DNA from: Thelonectria olida | Lineage: Eukaryota; Ascomycota; Sordariomycetes; Hypocreales; Nectriaceae | Reading direction: 5' to 3' | DNA length: 64,000 nucleotides | Assembly (NCBI GenBank): GCA_020736575.1 | Contig: JAGPYM010000005.1 | Location: 186,001 to 250,000, forward strand | Shown here: positions 47,179 to 57,500 of the stretch, one piece after another | Position numbering within the stretch: the first letter of the stretch is position 1 | Layout: each line of letters begins with the position of its first letter | Position numbers and translations under genes: made by a program | Notes under the pieces: model-generated | Seen by the model: only the letters and a program-made list of their open reading frames with translations | Database searches by the model: none | What the model was told of the DNA's origin: nothing

Positions 47179-48424
47179 TTCGAAGAAATTTGGGAGAATA
47201 CCAACGCTGAGAACGATCCCTGAATCCTCTTCGGTGTTGTGATATGCGCTGTGACAGCCGAATGGGACTTTGCTGTGCTGCTTCTGTGGCTCTTGGTGGC
47301 AGTCAGAGCAATCATAAAACCGGCGGCATGGCCTTCTTTTATAACTAACTTCGAGATTTGACTTCTTCAAAACTTTAACCTTCACTCCGTTCTAAGTTCA
47401 TCATCTCATCATTGCACCTAACTTACCCCCATCGCTGGAGGATAAGAAGAGATACTTACTCTGAGCAAACCCCCTGCAAAACAACCCCTTAGTCAATGGT
47501 AGCAGAGCTGAGTTGGACGATGTGAATATCGGTTGAGAATGCAAGGTAGCTTCTCTTTATTGATCACCCAGGTGACTCCTTGAATATGTTCTGCGTTGGG
47601 GGGGCGGAGTATCCCTACAACCTCGTTTAGAGTTGTCATGGACTGCTTTGCGCGGACTACTGGGATAAGGTCTCGCCCGGGGTTCGCCTAGAGAAGAATC
47701 AAGATTGTGCCATTCATCTGGTCGCGGGACATGGACTTTTTGACGTCCATAGTCCTCTACCCCCAGAGGTGAAAACCCAATCAAAGTAAACAAAGTGGAA
47801 TGTGTGGCAATATAGGATAAAATGCTTCCGCAAACGGACAGCGACGTTGCAACGACCCAGAATGTAGGAGAGATGTTGTAGACCAGAGATGGTCGGTATA
47901 TTCCGATATTTCGACGGCCAATGTATGAGTCATTTACCCAAGCTTTTAAAAAAGACGGTAGAGAGCTCGTGACGAAAGTGATCTAGGGCATTGGTTCCGG
48001 ATGGGTTGTTCCATATAGTCTCTGAATGCCTTATACCAAGGTGTCTAGCCATCAGACAAAGGCAGAAGCGAGGTTCCGGTGTTTCTTGAGAAGAATAGTT
48101 GGCTTGAACCGGCAAAAGATGAGATAGAAGGAGCCCGCGTCGTCTCGAATTGCGATGGTAGCATGCCCACTACCTGAATTCCAGAAAACATGCGCGTGAG
48201 TAGTCTTTACATAAACACTACGATTACCACAGAGGAGACGGATAATGCGGGTCACGCAAAAATGGGCTGGTCATAGAATCCCGAACTCAACCACCAAGAC
48301 CTTCTCTAGATATCAGCTTTGCTTAAGTAGAAGATGTTCCAGCCTGGACAAAAATGCGGCACCCTTCATCTTCTTTCCGTGTTTCAAACTCGAACCTCTT
48401 TCTTTACCGACGCCCATGCCCTCA
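47179..48424. other. Spacer upstream of the F-box gene
   Basis: The part next to 47179 is open in the F-box frame to about 47385 and may be coding. GTAAGT-type donor signals on the minus strand near 47422 and 47457 suggest leader introns. The rest shows no gene. Confidence 0.4.
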
Positions 48425-48665
48425 GAATCAGCCTCTTACGGATATTGCCCAGTCCAAGTTTCCCCGCAAATTCCGAGATGCTTTCTCTGTATTCGCGAAC
48501 CGAACAGAGGGCAGCTTAGGGCTCGCGAGGCCAGCGACACTCGATTCTTTGCTCTTACTCTGGACATCGACCTCGTCTGGAGAACCCATATGCTCTCAGC
48601 CAACTATGCTTTGCCAAGACAGGTCACCCAGTCGCCAACCTCATTACTCCAGATGACCTCGTCCT
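48425..48665 (+). pseudogene. Possible remnant of a GRDP/DUF1399-like gene
   Basis: One frame reads FFALTLDIDLVWRTHMLSAN, which resembles the DIDLxWHTHxLSP core of glycine-rich-domain (DUF1399) proteins, with Arg in place of the first conserved His. The adjoining similarity is spread over different frames, and a stop follows soon after. No start or splice structure can be built. The match is to one short motif recalled from memory, so the call is weak. Confidence 0.25.
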
Positions 48666-48759
48666 GACCACATACTAAGCACTTTGAACACATCAAAGGC
48701 ATCGCCCCAATAATACCTCCCTGTGGAATGGTCATCAGCGTTCTCTTGGACAAAGAAGA

Positions 48760-48816
48760 TGGGAGATGTTATTTGACACACCACGTTCACAACCTATTTG
48801 ACATACCAAAAGTGGG
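48760..48816 (+). repeat. Left terminal inverted repeat of the MITE-like element
   Basis: This arm matches the right arm on the opposite strand over about 56 bp, with a 3-base gap after the first 32 bases. It contains ATTTGACACACC and ATTTGACATACC as an internal direct repeat. Confidence 0.85.
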
Positions 48817-49075
48817 CCTGAGCCACATCAACTGTGACGACGCACACTAAGGGCTGCACTTTCTACCTAAGATTTAGGCCAATTATACCCATAAAAATGC
48901 CTAATTTTCTTATATTTACAAGCTAAAAAGCTAATAAAATCATAAGGTCTAATTTTCTACTTCTTTTTCTATCTAATATTGTTTACTTTTCGATATTTGC
49001 GACCTGTTGCGGCTGGAAGCGCCTTTGTGTCGGGCGGCTTTGGCAGTCACGAATAAGATCGCAAGAATCTCCGTT

Positions 49076-49131
49076 CGCCCCACTGTTGGAGTGTCAAATC
49101 GTGAATGTGGTGTGTCAAATAACATGTCCCA
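49076..49131 (-). repeat. Right terminal inverted repeat of the MITE-like element
   Basis: Reverse-complement partner of the left arm. G-to-A type differences from the left copy (CCACG versus CCACA) are present. Confidence 0.85.
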
Positions 49132-49540
49132 AGAAGATTGATTACCTGGGCATATTGTCATCACAATTTGAGCAACGACGCAGGCTCCTTCTATCTCACT
49201 TTTGCCAGTTCAAGTTATCATCATTATTTGACTCGCATTATCTAATTCTCCTCTACTATGATGCCAAAAAAAAAAAAAAAAATTGCAACGACTGCTCGCA
49301 TGTTTTGCGTACTTTTACCAGGAAAGAGTTGGTCTAAGACAATTCGCCAAGTGATGTCGGCGTTTTTACTCGCCGACCCCGACTCAGTACCTGACTGTCT
49401 ATCTGACCCCGCGGCCGGAAAAATATTATTGCAAAATATCTGTCGACAGCAGCTTCAAGGCGTGCGGTCTGCCCCTCCCCCTCCTCCACACTGACTCACT
49501 CTTCGCGACAACCGATTTTCGACTACACGATACAGCCACC
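49132..49540. other. Promoter and leader of the PheRS alpha gene
   Basis: The 409 bp begin with the target-site repeat of the MITE-like element, carry a 17-base A run (49266-49282) and end in a C/T-rich leader. The TGACTCA at 49492-49498 is the only recognisable regulatory site. Confidence 0.55.
49492..49498 (+). promoter_or_regulatory. TGACTCA, candidate Gcn4/CPC1 (bZIP) site upstream of PheRS alpha
   Basis: A perfect element lies 43 bp upstream of the ATG at 49541. The closeness could place it in the transcribed leader, depending on the start site. The KRS1 gene in this window has the same element upstream. Confidence 0.5.
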
Positions 49541-51706
49541 ATGGCTCCCACGGGGAACTCTTCGACCGAGGATCTCACCTCAGATGTCCTCTTAGCATTG
49601 TCCAAAACGGATCCCATTTTGTCGGCCGACGCCTTCCCACAAGTTCCCTTCGAGTCGCTGAAAGCTGCCCTGGATCGACTGGCTTCCAGGTCCATGGTCA
49701 CCTATGAACAAATCGAGCGATTTGAGGCTTTCCTCGAGCCCGAGGCCGAGGTTATCGTCAGTCATGGTAGCCACGAGGCTCGCGTTTTTGAGGCGGTGCG
49801 CAAGGCATTGGATGGTCTGTCAATGCAAGAGCTCGAGGCCGAAGTCGGTGACAAGAGTGTCACCAAGCTTGGCCAGGGCAAGGCCTTCAAGGAGAAGTGG
49901 ATCAAGAAGCAGGACAACAAGCTTGTTGCCTTGGTGAGTTCTGTCTACCTATCTTCAATATCCAGTGTACTAACGCATTCTAGGTCGACACAATCAACGA
50001 TGTCACCCGAGAACAATTGCGAGTTATCCAGGAGACGCGGACACACGACAGCAAGATCCTGGCCGACCTGAAGAAGCGCAAACTTCTGACCCTTCGAAAG
50101 GCCATCTCTTTCAAGATTGGCAAAGGCGAGAAACATGCGCTTGAGATGGTGAAGGAGGAGACGGATCTGACAGCCGAGATGTTGGCTTCCGGTTCATGGA
50201 AGACTGCTACGTTCAGTAAGTGTTTGGATCTCGAAGTGGCCCAGATAGGATGGTTTGAGGTTACGCTATGCAAATGCTCAACCCAGATTGCCCAGCTCTG
50301 CGGAGTCCACGCGCATCTTCAGTTGGGCAGGACGACTGACATGTCTCACACAGAGCCCTACAACTTCAAGGCCCTCGGTGCCGACCAGCACGCTGGCGCT
50401 CTCCACCCTCTAAACAAGATGCGACACGAGTTCCGGTAAGTTGAATTACGCCAACGCTTGTCATCGTGTTCCCAGGGACCAACCCCTTGGATTCGCATTT
50501 CAATTGCCGAACCCCTATATTCAAACAGTGTACTGATTTTGGGTGGTTCTCTTGTGTAGACAAATCTTCTTCGAAATGGGCTTCACTGAGATGCCTACCA
50601 ACCAGTACATCGAGTCTGGATTCTGGGTATGTGGATTCTACTTGGTTTGGCTCCGGCGTGTGATTGACATGCTAACTCGAATCGACAGAACTTTGATGCC
50701 CTCTTCGTGCCCCAGCAACATCCTGCCCGTGATCTTCAGGATACCTTCTACATTTCCGATCCCAAGTTGGCATCGAGGCCCGGTCCCATCTCCCCTGAGG
50801 ACAAGCAGGACTATGCCCAGTATTTTGAGAGTGTGCGACAAGTTCACGAGACGGGCAAGTTTGGATCAATCGGTTACAGATATCCCTGGTCCGAGGAGGA
50901 GTCACTGAGACTTGTCTTGCGAACACACACCACTTCCATCTCAGCTGCCATGTTGTCCAGACTCGCATCCGAAAGCCCCGGTGGCAAGGTTCGACCCGCC
51001 AAATACTTCTCCATTGACCGAGTCTTCAGGTATGGTTCGGAACGGCGATGAATGTGAATGAAAACTAAACCAAGTTATCACAGAAACGAGTCAGTCGATG
51101 CCACACATCTTTGCGAATTCCATCAGGTCGAAGGCGTGATTGCCGATTATGGATTGACCCTGGGTGGTCTCATGGAGTTCATGGAGGTTTTCTTCACCAA
51201 GATGGGCATCACGGAGTAAGTCTAGACGGACCCCCGATTTCTTTGCAGTGCTAACATGTGATGAATAGTCTCAAATTCAAGCCAGCGTAAGCTTTGTCGT
51301 ATTTCCGACCCGAAAACGTGACGCTGACTTCAACTCCTAGCTACAACCCCTACACTGAACCTAGTATGGAAATTTTCAGTTTCCACAAGGGCCTCAACAA
51401 GCTCGTGGAAGTAAGTGTCACCACCTTTGGGACCGATTGCTATCTGGCTACCCAATTGCCACCACACATCTCGAAACAACGAAGTATTAACATTTGGTAC
51501 AGATCGGTAACAGCGGCATGTTCCGCCCAGAAATGCTAGAAGCTATGGGCCTGCCCAGGGACCTGAGGGTCTTCGGCTTCGGTCTCAGTCTAGAGAGACC
51601 TACTATGATCAAGTACGCCATCTCCAACATCCGAGAGTTGCTCGGCCACCAGGTCGACCTCAACTTCGTCGAGAAGAACGCTGCTGTCCGGTTGGACAAG
51701 AACTAG
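49541..51706 (+). CDS. FRS2: Phenylalanyl-tRNA synthetase alpha subunit, cytosolic
   Basis: Nine exons: 49541-49933, 49984-50215, 50354-50435, 50560-50626, 50689-51029, 51084-51215, 51269-51286, 51341-51410 and 51503-51706, giving 512 residues. The alpha subunit holds the catalytic site of the alpha2-beta2 enzyme. The first ~200 residues are the helical tRNA-binding extension. The class II core reads [20 protein letters not shown], then [19 protein letters not shown] (motif 2), [13 protein letters not shown] and [16 protein letters not shown] (motif 3). [16 protein letters not shown] precedes motif 3. Exon 7 is only 18 bp but is needed for [19 protein letters not shown]. The other joins fall inside conserved blocks too, which supports them. 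A TGACTCA lies 43 bp upstream of the ATG. Confidence 0.95.
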
Positions 51707-52795
51707 AGCGGGCCGCGAAGAGGTTACGGATAGAATAGACCCTATGCCAGGATTTGTTCGTTACCGGGCAATGGGGAGAATCATAATCTTCGCATCTAGA
51801 AGACTTGCTGTCATGAACTATTTCCGTCTCGGCCGTCCCGAAGGCCAAGGCTGTTTGGCGAGAAACGAGGAATGGCAAGGATAGGCAGTTCTGCCTACAT
51901 ACCTATGTAAAGATGTTACTAGAGGATCTGCTTTGCTTGTCTGGCGGTGTCCATTTATGAGTTATGGAAGAAAAAAAGTCATGGGATTATTCAAGTTGGC
52001 ATTTGCAAATCCTAAACGTTCGACGAGTACAATGAAGGGTGTTACTGGACCTTGTGATAGAGGAGTGTATAGATAGGTTTGTAAAGCTGGTCAAGTTTCA
52101 TGACCTTGTCTCGCACCCCATACCAATGAATATAGACACATCCGCGCAGGCTTAGCAAAGAACGAGTTTTGTTGATGCCATATTCTATCTACCTCTCACA
52201 CGACAATTGATGTTTTTTCCAGAGGGGGAACCCAGACTCGCCGTGTGTCTAGGGTAGGCGGATTGGATGGGGCTTAACAAGACGTCTGCTAGCCCTGCTC
52301 TATCTGAGAACAATATCAAGCATGACGCCCTAATTGGTGAGCAATAACATGAAAGAAAACAGTGGCAACTGAGTTCCCATGACGGTTTTACTCAGATCGC
52401 AACGTGGTGCTTGCTTTCAGTCCAGGTCTGGCTCAATGAAGAATGACGTTGCTAACCGATCAACAGCCGAAGAACAATGGCTCAGACGAGTGATGTCCTG
52501 GCGCCCGATTTGTGGGGTGAGTTGCCCCTCTGGCGATGGTGGTGGCATGGGCTTGTGAGAACAATATGGAAAAATGGCCATGAGAGAGGGGGGGGGGAGC
52601 TTTTCAGTTTCCTTCAGTCTTTGACGTCGACATTAAAATGCCCCGGGTTGCCCGCAAAGCTGCGTGATGAGATCCAGAGCTCGTCTAACACGTACTCGGC
52701 CGCGTATTGTTTTTTCGAGCAGGAACAGCAGCAGCACCACCGCCACCACCAAAGAGGGCAGTAGTAGGAGGAAGACCAAGACAAACACCAACAAG
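51707..52795. other. Spacer and 5' leader before the farnesyltransferase gene
   Basis: 1.09 kb. Near the end, an ATG at 52477 opens MAQTSDVLAPDLW and then meets a GTGAGT donor. A CTAAC branch point and CAG acceptor at 52718-52724 suggest an intron in the leader. The rest holds the PheRS 3' region and nothing else recognised. Confidence 0.5.
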
Positions 52796-54560
52796 ATGGC
52801 AGCCGCAACAGCATCACCATCCGCATCAGGCAGCGACGCTGGAATGGACTACGCCATCCCCCCGCTCTTCACCTCCCAGCCGCCCATCCGTGACGCCCTC
52901 GAGTCCTACTCCTCGGAGCTCCAGGACCAGACGGTCGACGAGGTCCTCCCCTTCCTCACCGGCTACGAGAACAAAGACTGCAACGCCCACGGCCTCCCCC
53001 ACCTGGACCGCAAGAGCCACATCGCCTTCCTGCACCGGCAGCTGGGCAAGCTCCCCGGCGCCTTCACGCCCGCCGACCCCAGCCGGCCGTGGATGCTGTA
53101 CTGGGCCCTCGCTGCCCTCACCCTCCTCGGCGAGGACGTGTCGGTCCGCTATCGCGAGAGGCTCATGGACACGGTCCGTCCCATGCAGAATCCGCAGGGA
53201 GGCTTCGCCGGCGGCTTTGGGCAGACGTCGCATCTCGCCACCACGTATGCAAGCGTCCTGTCGCTGGCCCTGGTCGGCGGGCAGCAAGCCTACGACGTTG
53301 TCGACCGGCGGGCCATGTGGAGATGGCTGTGTTCCCTGAAGCAGCCCGACGGAGGCTTCCAGATGGCTCTCGGCGGCGAGGAAGATGTCAGGTATGTAAA
53401 GTCTCTATACCTTGGCCGAGTCCAGTTTCTGTTGGGCGTACCATCCCTGTGAATGCAGACTGACCGTGGTCTAGAGGGGCCTACTGTGCAGCAGTCATAA
53501 TCTCTCTGCTCAACATCCCCCTCAACCTGTCACCGGACTCGCCTGCATGCGCTGCTGGCCACACTGGCCTGTTTGATGGTCTGGCCGACTACGTCCGCTC
53601 CTGTACGTTCCCAAACGAGTTGGTTCCGTTGTTCTGTTCTGTTCTGATCCGCTCACCTCCCCTTCAAGGCCAAACCTACGAGGGAGGCGTGTCTGCAATA
53701 CCAGGCATCGAAGCCCACGGCGCATACGCCTTTTGCGCTCTAGGATGTCTGTCCATCATTGATACTCCACACCGATCCATCCCAAAGTGAGTCCCCTACA
53801 GAAATGCCCTCCTCGAGAAGGACGATCCGCTGCAAGTCGTGACATGGGGGAACCCAAATGCGGTGCTGACCTCCCCTCAAAGATACCTCGATGTGCCACT
53901 ACTTATCTCTTGGCTGTCTTCGCGGCAGTACGCCCCCGAGGGCGGCTTCTCGGGTCGTACCAACAAGCTCGTCGATGGTTGCTACAGTCACTGGGTCGGA
54001 GGCTGCTGGCCCTTGATCGAGGCCGCTCTCAACGGACCCAGAGGGGGCCCCGCGGCCAACGACCAAGACCACCCGCTCCCGGACGCGACGAAGACGGGCA
54101 GCCTCTTCAGCCGAGACGGCCTGATCCGCTACATCCTCTCGTGCTGTCAGGATCAATCCAAACGGGGTGGCCTGAGAGACAAACCGAGCAAGTATGCGCT
54201 TCCCTGCCCTTGCCCCTTTACCCACCCATCCACCCACTTCGTCTGTCGAAGTGCAAAACGGGAAGAAGAAGATGGAAGATTTGCTAACCAGAGAACCAAC
54301 AACCTTCGTCTAGGTACTCCGATTCCTACCACACTTGCTATGTCCTCGCCGGCCTAAGCTCCGCGCAGCACAAGTGGGACTTGACTACTCCCCGTGCTGA
54401 GGGGGCAATCGTGCCCGAGGACTCGTGGACGGTGACGCCGTACATGGAGGGTGAACAGATTTTCGACGAGGAGGACCGCGTCTGTACGATGCATCCTGTA
54501 TACGTGATTCCACAGCACAAAGTCGACGAGATCAAGTCCTACTTTGCTGGTGCTGTGTAA
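52796..54560 (+). CDS. RAM1: Protein farnesyltransferase beta subunit
   Basis: Exons 52796-53391, 53475-53602, 53669-53786, 53883-54191 and 54314-54560 give 465 residues; introns are 83, 66, 96 and 122 bp GT-AG. The beta subunit, with the shared alpha subunit, adds farnesyl to CaaX cysteines of Ras, Rho and a-factor-type proteins. Zinc ligands are visible as D312 and C314 (LVDGCYSHWVGG) and H390 (SYHTCYVLAGLS). Prenyltransferase QW-like repeats appear as NPQGGFAGGFGQTSHLATTY, QPDGGFQMALGGEEDVRGAY, TYEGGVSAIPGIEAHGAYAF and YAPEGGFSGRTNK. The start is set at the ATG before AAATASPSASGSDAG, where family similarity begins soon after. A possible extended N-terminus from an ATG at 52477 is discussed in the findings. 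Confidence 0.94.
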
Positions 54561-57500
54561 GCTATTGCGTATAAGAATTGATTATTTGCTTCTCGACGTT
54601 TCAAATACTTCTACGACCTCCACCGGTAGAAGCTGTTCATATCAGCAGACGTTGTGGTTGAAATTTGCTGCTGGGTATCGAGCTGCAGCCTCGACCAGTA
54701 CCTTGCCCTGAGACAGGGACGGGTAGGGACCCAATGCAGCTCGACATGGACCCAAGGCGGTGAAGGTCTTGTGATCTTATGATGAGTTTGCAGAGAATAG
54801 GATCGTTAGACAGTCGTTGTTACGTGAAAACAACTTTGTGCAGCCTGTCGATAAGTTCCAGCCCATTCTGAGATTGGTCAAGATGGTCACCTTGGACTTT
54901 ATCAACGATTCTTAAACATCCAAAATATACTGATTGTGATTTCTAACGACTTGTAGACAACAGCAACGCCCGAGGACCTCTTACGATCCCCAACACCCAG
55001 CTTGCCTCTCACCGGTTTGAAACTAGAGCTGCGGATGGTGATGCTCGCCTTAAAACCAGAGGTTGGCAGTAGCACTTAGAAGAGTCATTCCTCTGCGCAA
55101 GTTTGCTTCTTTGTTTTCTTTCTGTTTGCCCTTTAATGGACGATAGCTCCCTTAAATGCCGAGTCAACAAGAGCCGGCTACATATGCTGCCGCTGGCTTT
55201 TACGTGTACCTCAGACTGTTGGCCTAGTTGCCTACAAACTTTTGGCGTCACCACCAATATCTTATGTCCAGTGTCGAGTTTAGCACTGTGTTGAAGTTGA
55301 CCTTGTTGTGTTTGGATATACGTCTGATGAGTGGGCTGTGCTTTGGACGGAAGTGGTGTTGTGAGTGCGAACGCTGAGAACAGATTGGCCACCTTTTAGT
55401 TCCAAAACTTGGCTCTAAAGCCATTACCATAGTCGACTGACAAATTTAAACTATCACATCTCACAAGTGTGTTCGAGTCAATAAATGACAGCAAAGCATC
55501 GTCACGTGTCAGCGAGTCTCCGAGGTTGTGAGTTCTGTCTTGTTTATCAAAGTTCACAGATGGAGTGGCGTTGAATCTTCAATACTCGGATCAACTCTTG
55601 CCCGTTGCAGGATCGGTACTTCGCTCAAGGTCTGTCAAGGATGGGACGGGCCACCTGTCCTGCAGATTGTCTCTGGCTGCCGATACGGCATGGCATCTGT
55701 GTCTCGGAGGACAGGACTCAAGATTGCGTTGTACATACGTACATGTACGAAGCACGACATTCATGAATCCAAGATGCGGCACACGGTGTATCCATGAAAG
55801 AGTCATCGACAAGTCCATCAAGGAGAGGCAGCCGCCGGATAATGAGATGCACCAATGGTGATCTTTGACACACGTGTGGCAACCATTGAGGTGAATGCTC
55901 CCTCACGAGCCCAAGAGCCCCATCCGACCCATGGGTCGCGAGAATGGTTCGCCCGAAGGCGGTGGACAGAACGGCATGGATGAGGAGGCATTCGCCAATC
56001 CGAGGGGCGCTTTTATGGCATCATGCCGTCAATGGGTATGGGGGAAAGCGCCAGCACATCATCTGAAGAAGCAGGGATGTCTTCAATGGACGAAAGACCG
56101 GTAGCATGCACATAACCTGTTGAAGAAATTGGAACCTCGAAGATGAAGGAGGGGAAATGGAGGCTGGGAGGGGATGATCCCCACGCCGCACAATCGCAGG
56201 AAGTATGTACGTATGTATGTACTGGAGTTGCAGGGTCTGCACATCATCTCGGAGCCCAGGGTCTTGTGGTCCGCGGCCAGGTCAGGCCCAATAGGGGGAC
56301 CCTTGGCGGGTTGAGAGGGAGTCAATGCTCTCCTCTTGCTATCATGATTGCTTGTGCATTTGATGCTGAAGTTCCTCAGAGGTGGATGATGTCTCTAGCG
56401 AGGTGCCCTCGAGCGGCATCGTGGCAACTTCGGGACGATTGACTGCTAGACAGACGGGCCAATTCCAGTGTCGCTATGATGGGGGGCAATACAGGAGAAG
56501 GAGCTGACCGACTGCAACCCGCATCGTGCAGGCCAGACCAGGCGAGACTGCAGACCGCTTCGCTGGCAGAGCGCCTCGTACATGTCGAATGCATCCCGGC
56601 GAGCGGCAAAGACTTGCTTCCATGTCCGTAGGCCCGGTCCGTCATGGCCACCGCCGTGGCTAGTCTCCGCCTTTGCCTGGAGGCCGCATGAAAGGCGACC
56701 AAGTCCTGTGGTCACCTACATACATACGGCAGGTCAAGTATTTCGAACATCCTCAATAGGTTTCTCAAGGCATTGAGACGGAAGTCTTCTCAAAAAATGA
56801 GGGGGCGGGGGAGGATGCTTGTGCATGTGTATGCGTTCAGATGCACCTCCACCGGGGCCCAAGGCTGGATCCCGGCGATGGCTTCGGTCGGTGGGGAAGA
56901 ATAATCAGTCGAGATATGGCACGGGAGCTGAGGCCGCAGGTTAGGTTAAAGAAACCCTCTTCAGAAGCCCTGCGCCGCGGGCTTGTCCTCATATCAGAGC
57001 CAGTTGTTGTCATGACGTGGGATGGAGTTGCCAGGACTCCACCGCAACTCATAGCTTAGGTGGGACCTAGGGTCCTGCAACGGTCGAGGTCGAATTCGTG
57101 CGGCGGGCAAGCGACAGCAAACATTCTTCACACGAAGTTAATATTGGCTCAAATAACAATATGGTGTCTTTGGTACCAAACCGCCCTCCCAAGACCGACA
57201 CCTCTTTACCTAAGGTATTCGTTATTTTCGAAGCATAGTCGGTCAGTCACATCCTATCTATGAGGCTAATTGGTTGCTGCCCGCAAGGTCTTGGGTCAGA
57301 TCCGAGTTCGAGGAATCGAGATGGTATAGGGTGAGGATCGTTGAATAGATGCACGACATGAGGGCACGTTCCTTTGTTGTTAGTGCTCTTTGACGAGGAG
57401 CTGGGTTGCGTTGAGATCGGCCGCCAGGGAGCAGGTCAGTTCCCTTCTCCGATCGTGAAATGCTGGAACGTCCAGGCGTCGATTACCGACGAGGGGCTAT

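Larger units (their letters stand above)
48760..49131. mobile_element. MITE-like non-autonomous inverted-repeat element (372 bp)
   Basis: The two ends are inverted copies about 56 bp long. The left end begins TGGGAGATGTTATTTGACAC and the right end, read on the other strand, TGGGACATGTTATTTGACAC. The first 31 bases differ at two positions. The element is flanked by the perfect 6 bp direct repeat AGAAGA (48754-48759 and 49132-49137). The interior has no coding frame; 48865-48985 is strongly A/T-rich, as in DNA worn by RIP. Each end also holds a short direct repeat of ATTTGACA. The size, long terminal repeats and lack of coding fit a miniature inverted-repeat element. Its superfamily is not clear from the ends. 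Confidence 0.8.

Noticed and set aside
46433..47242. Long plus-strand open frame (269 codons) antisense to the F-box gene
   Set aside because: It is a shadow of the 48 bp repeat, which keeps all frames open; it has no start context or domain.
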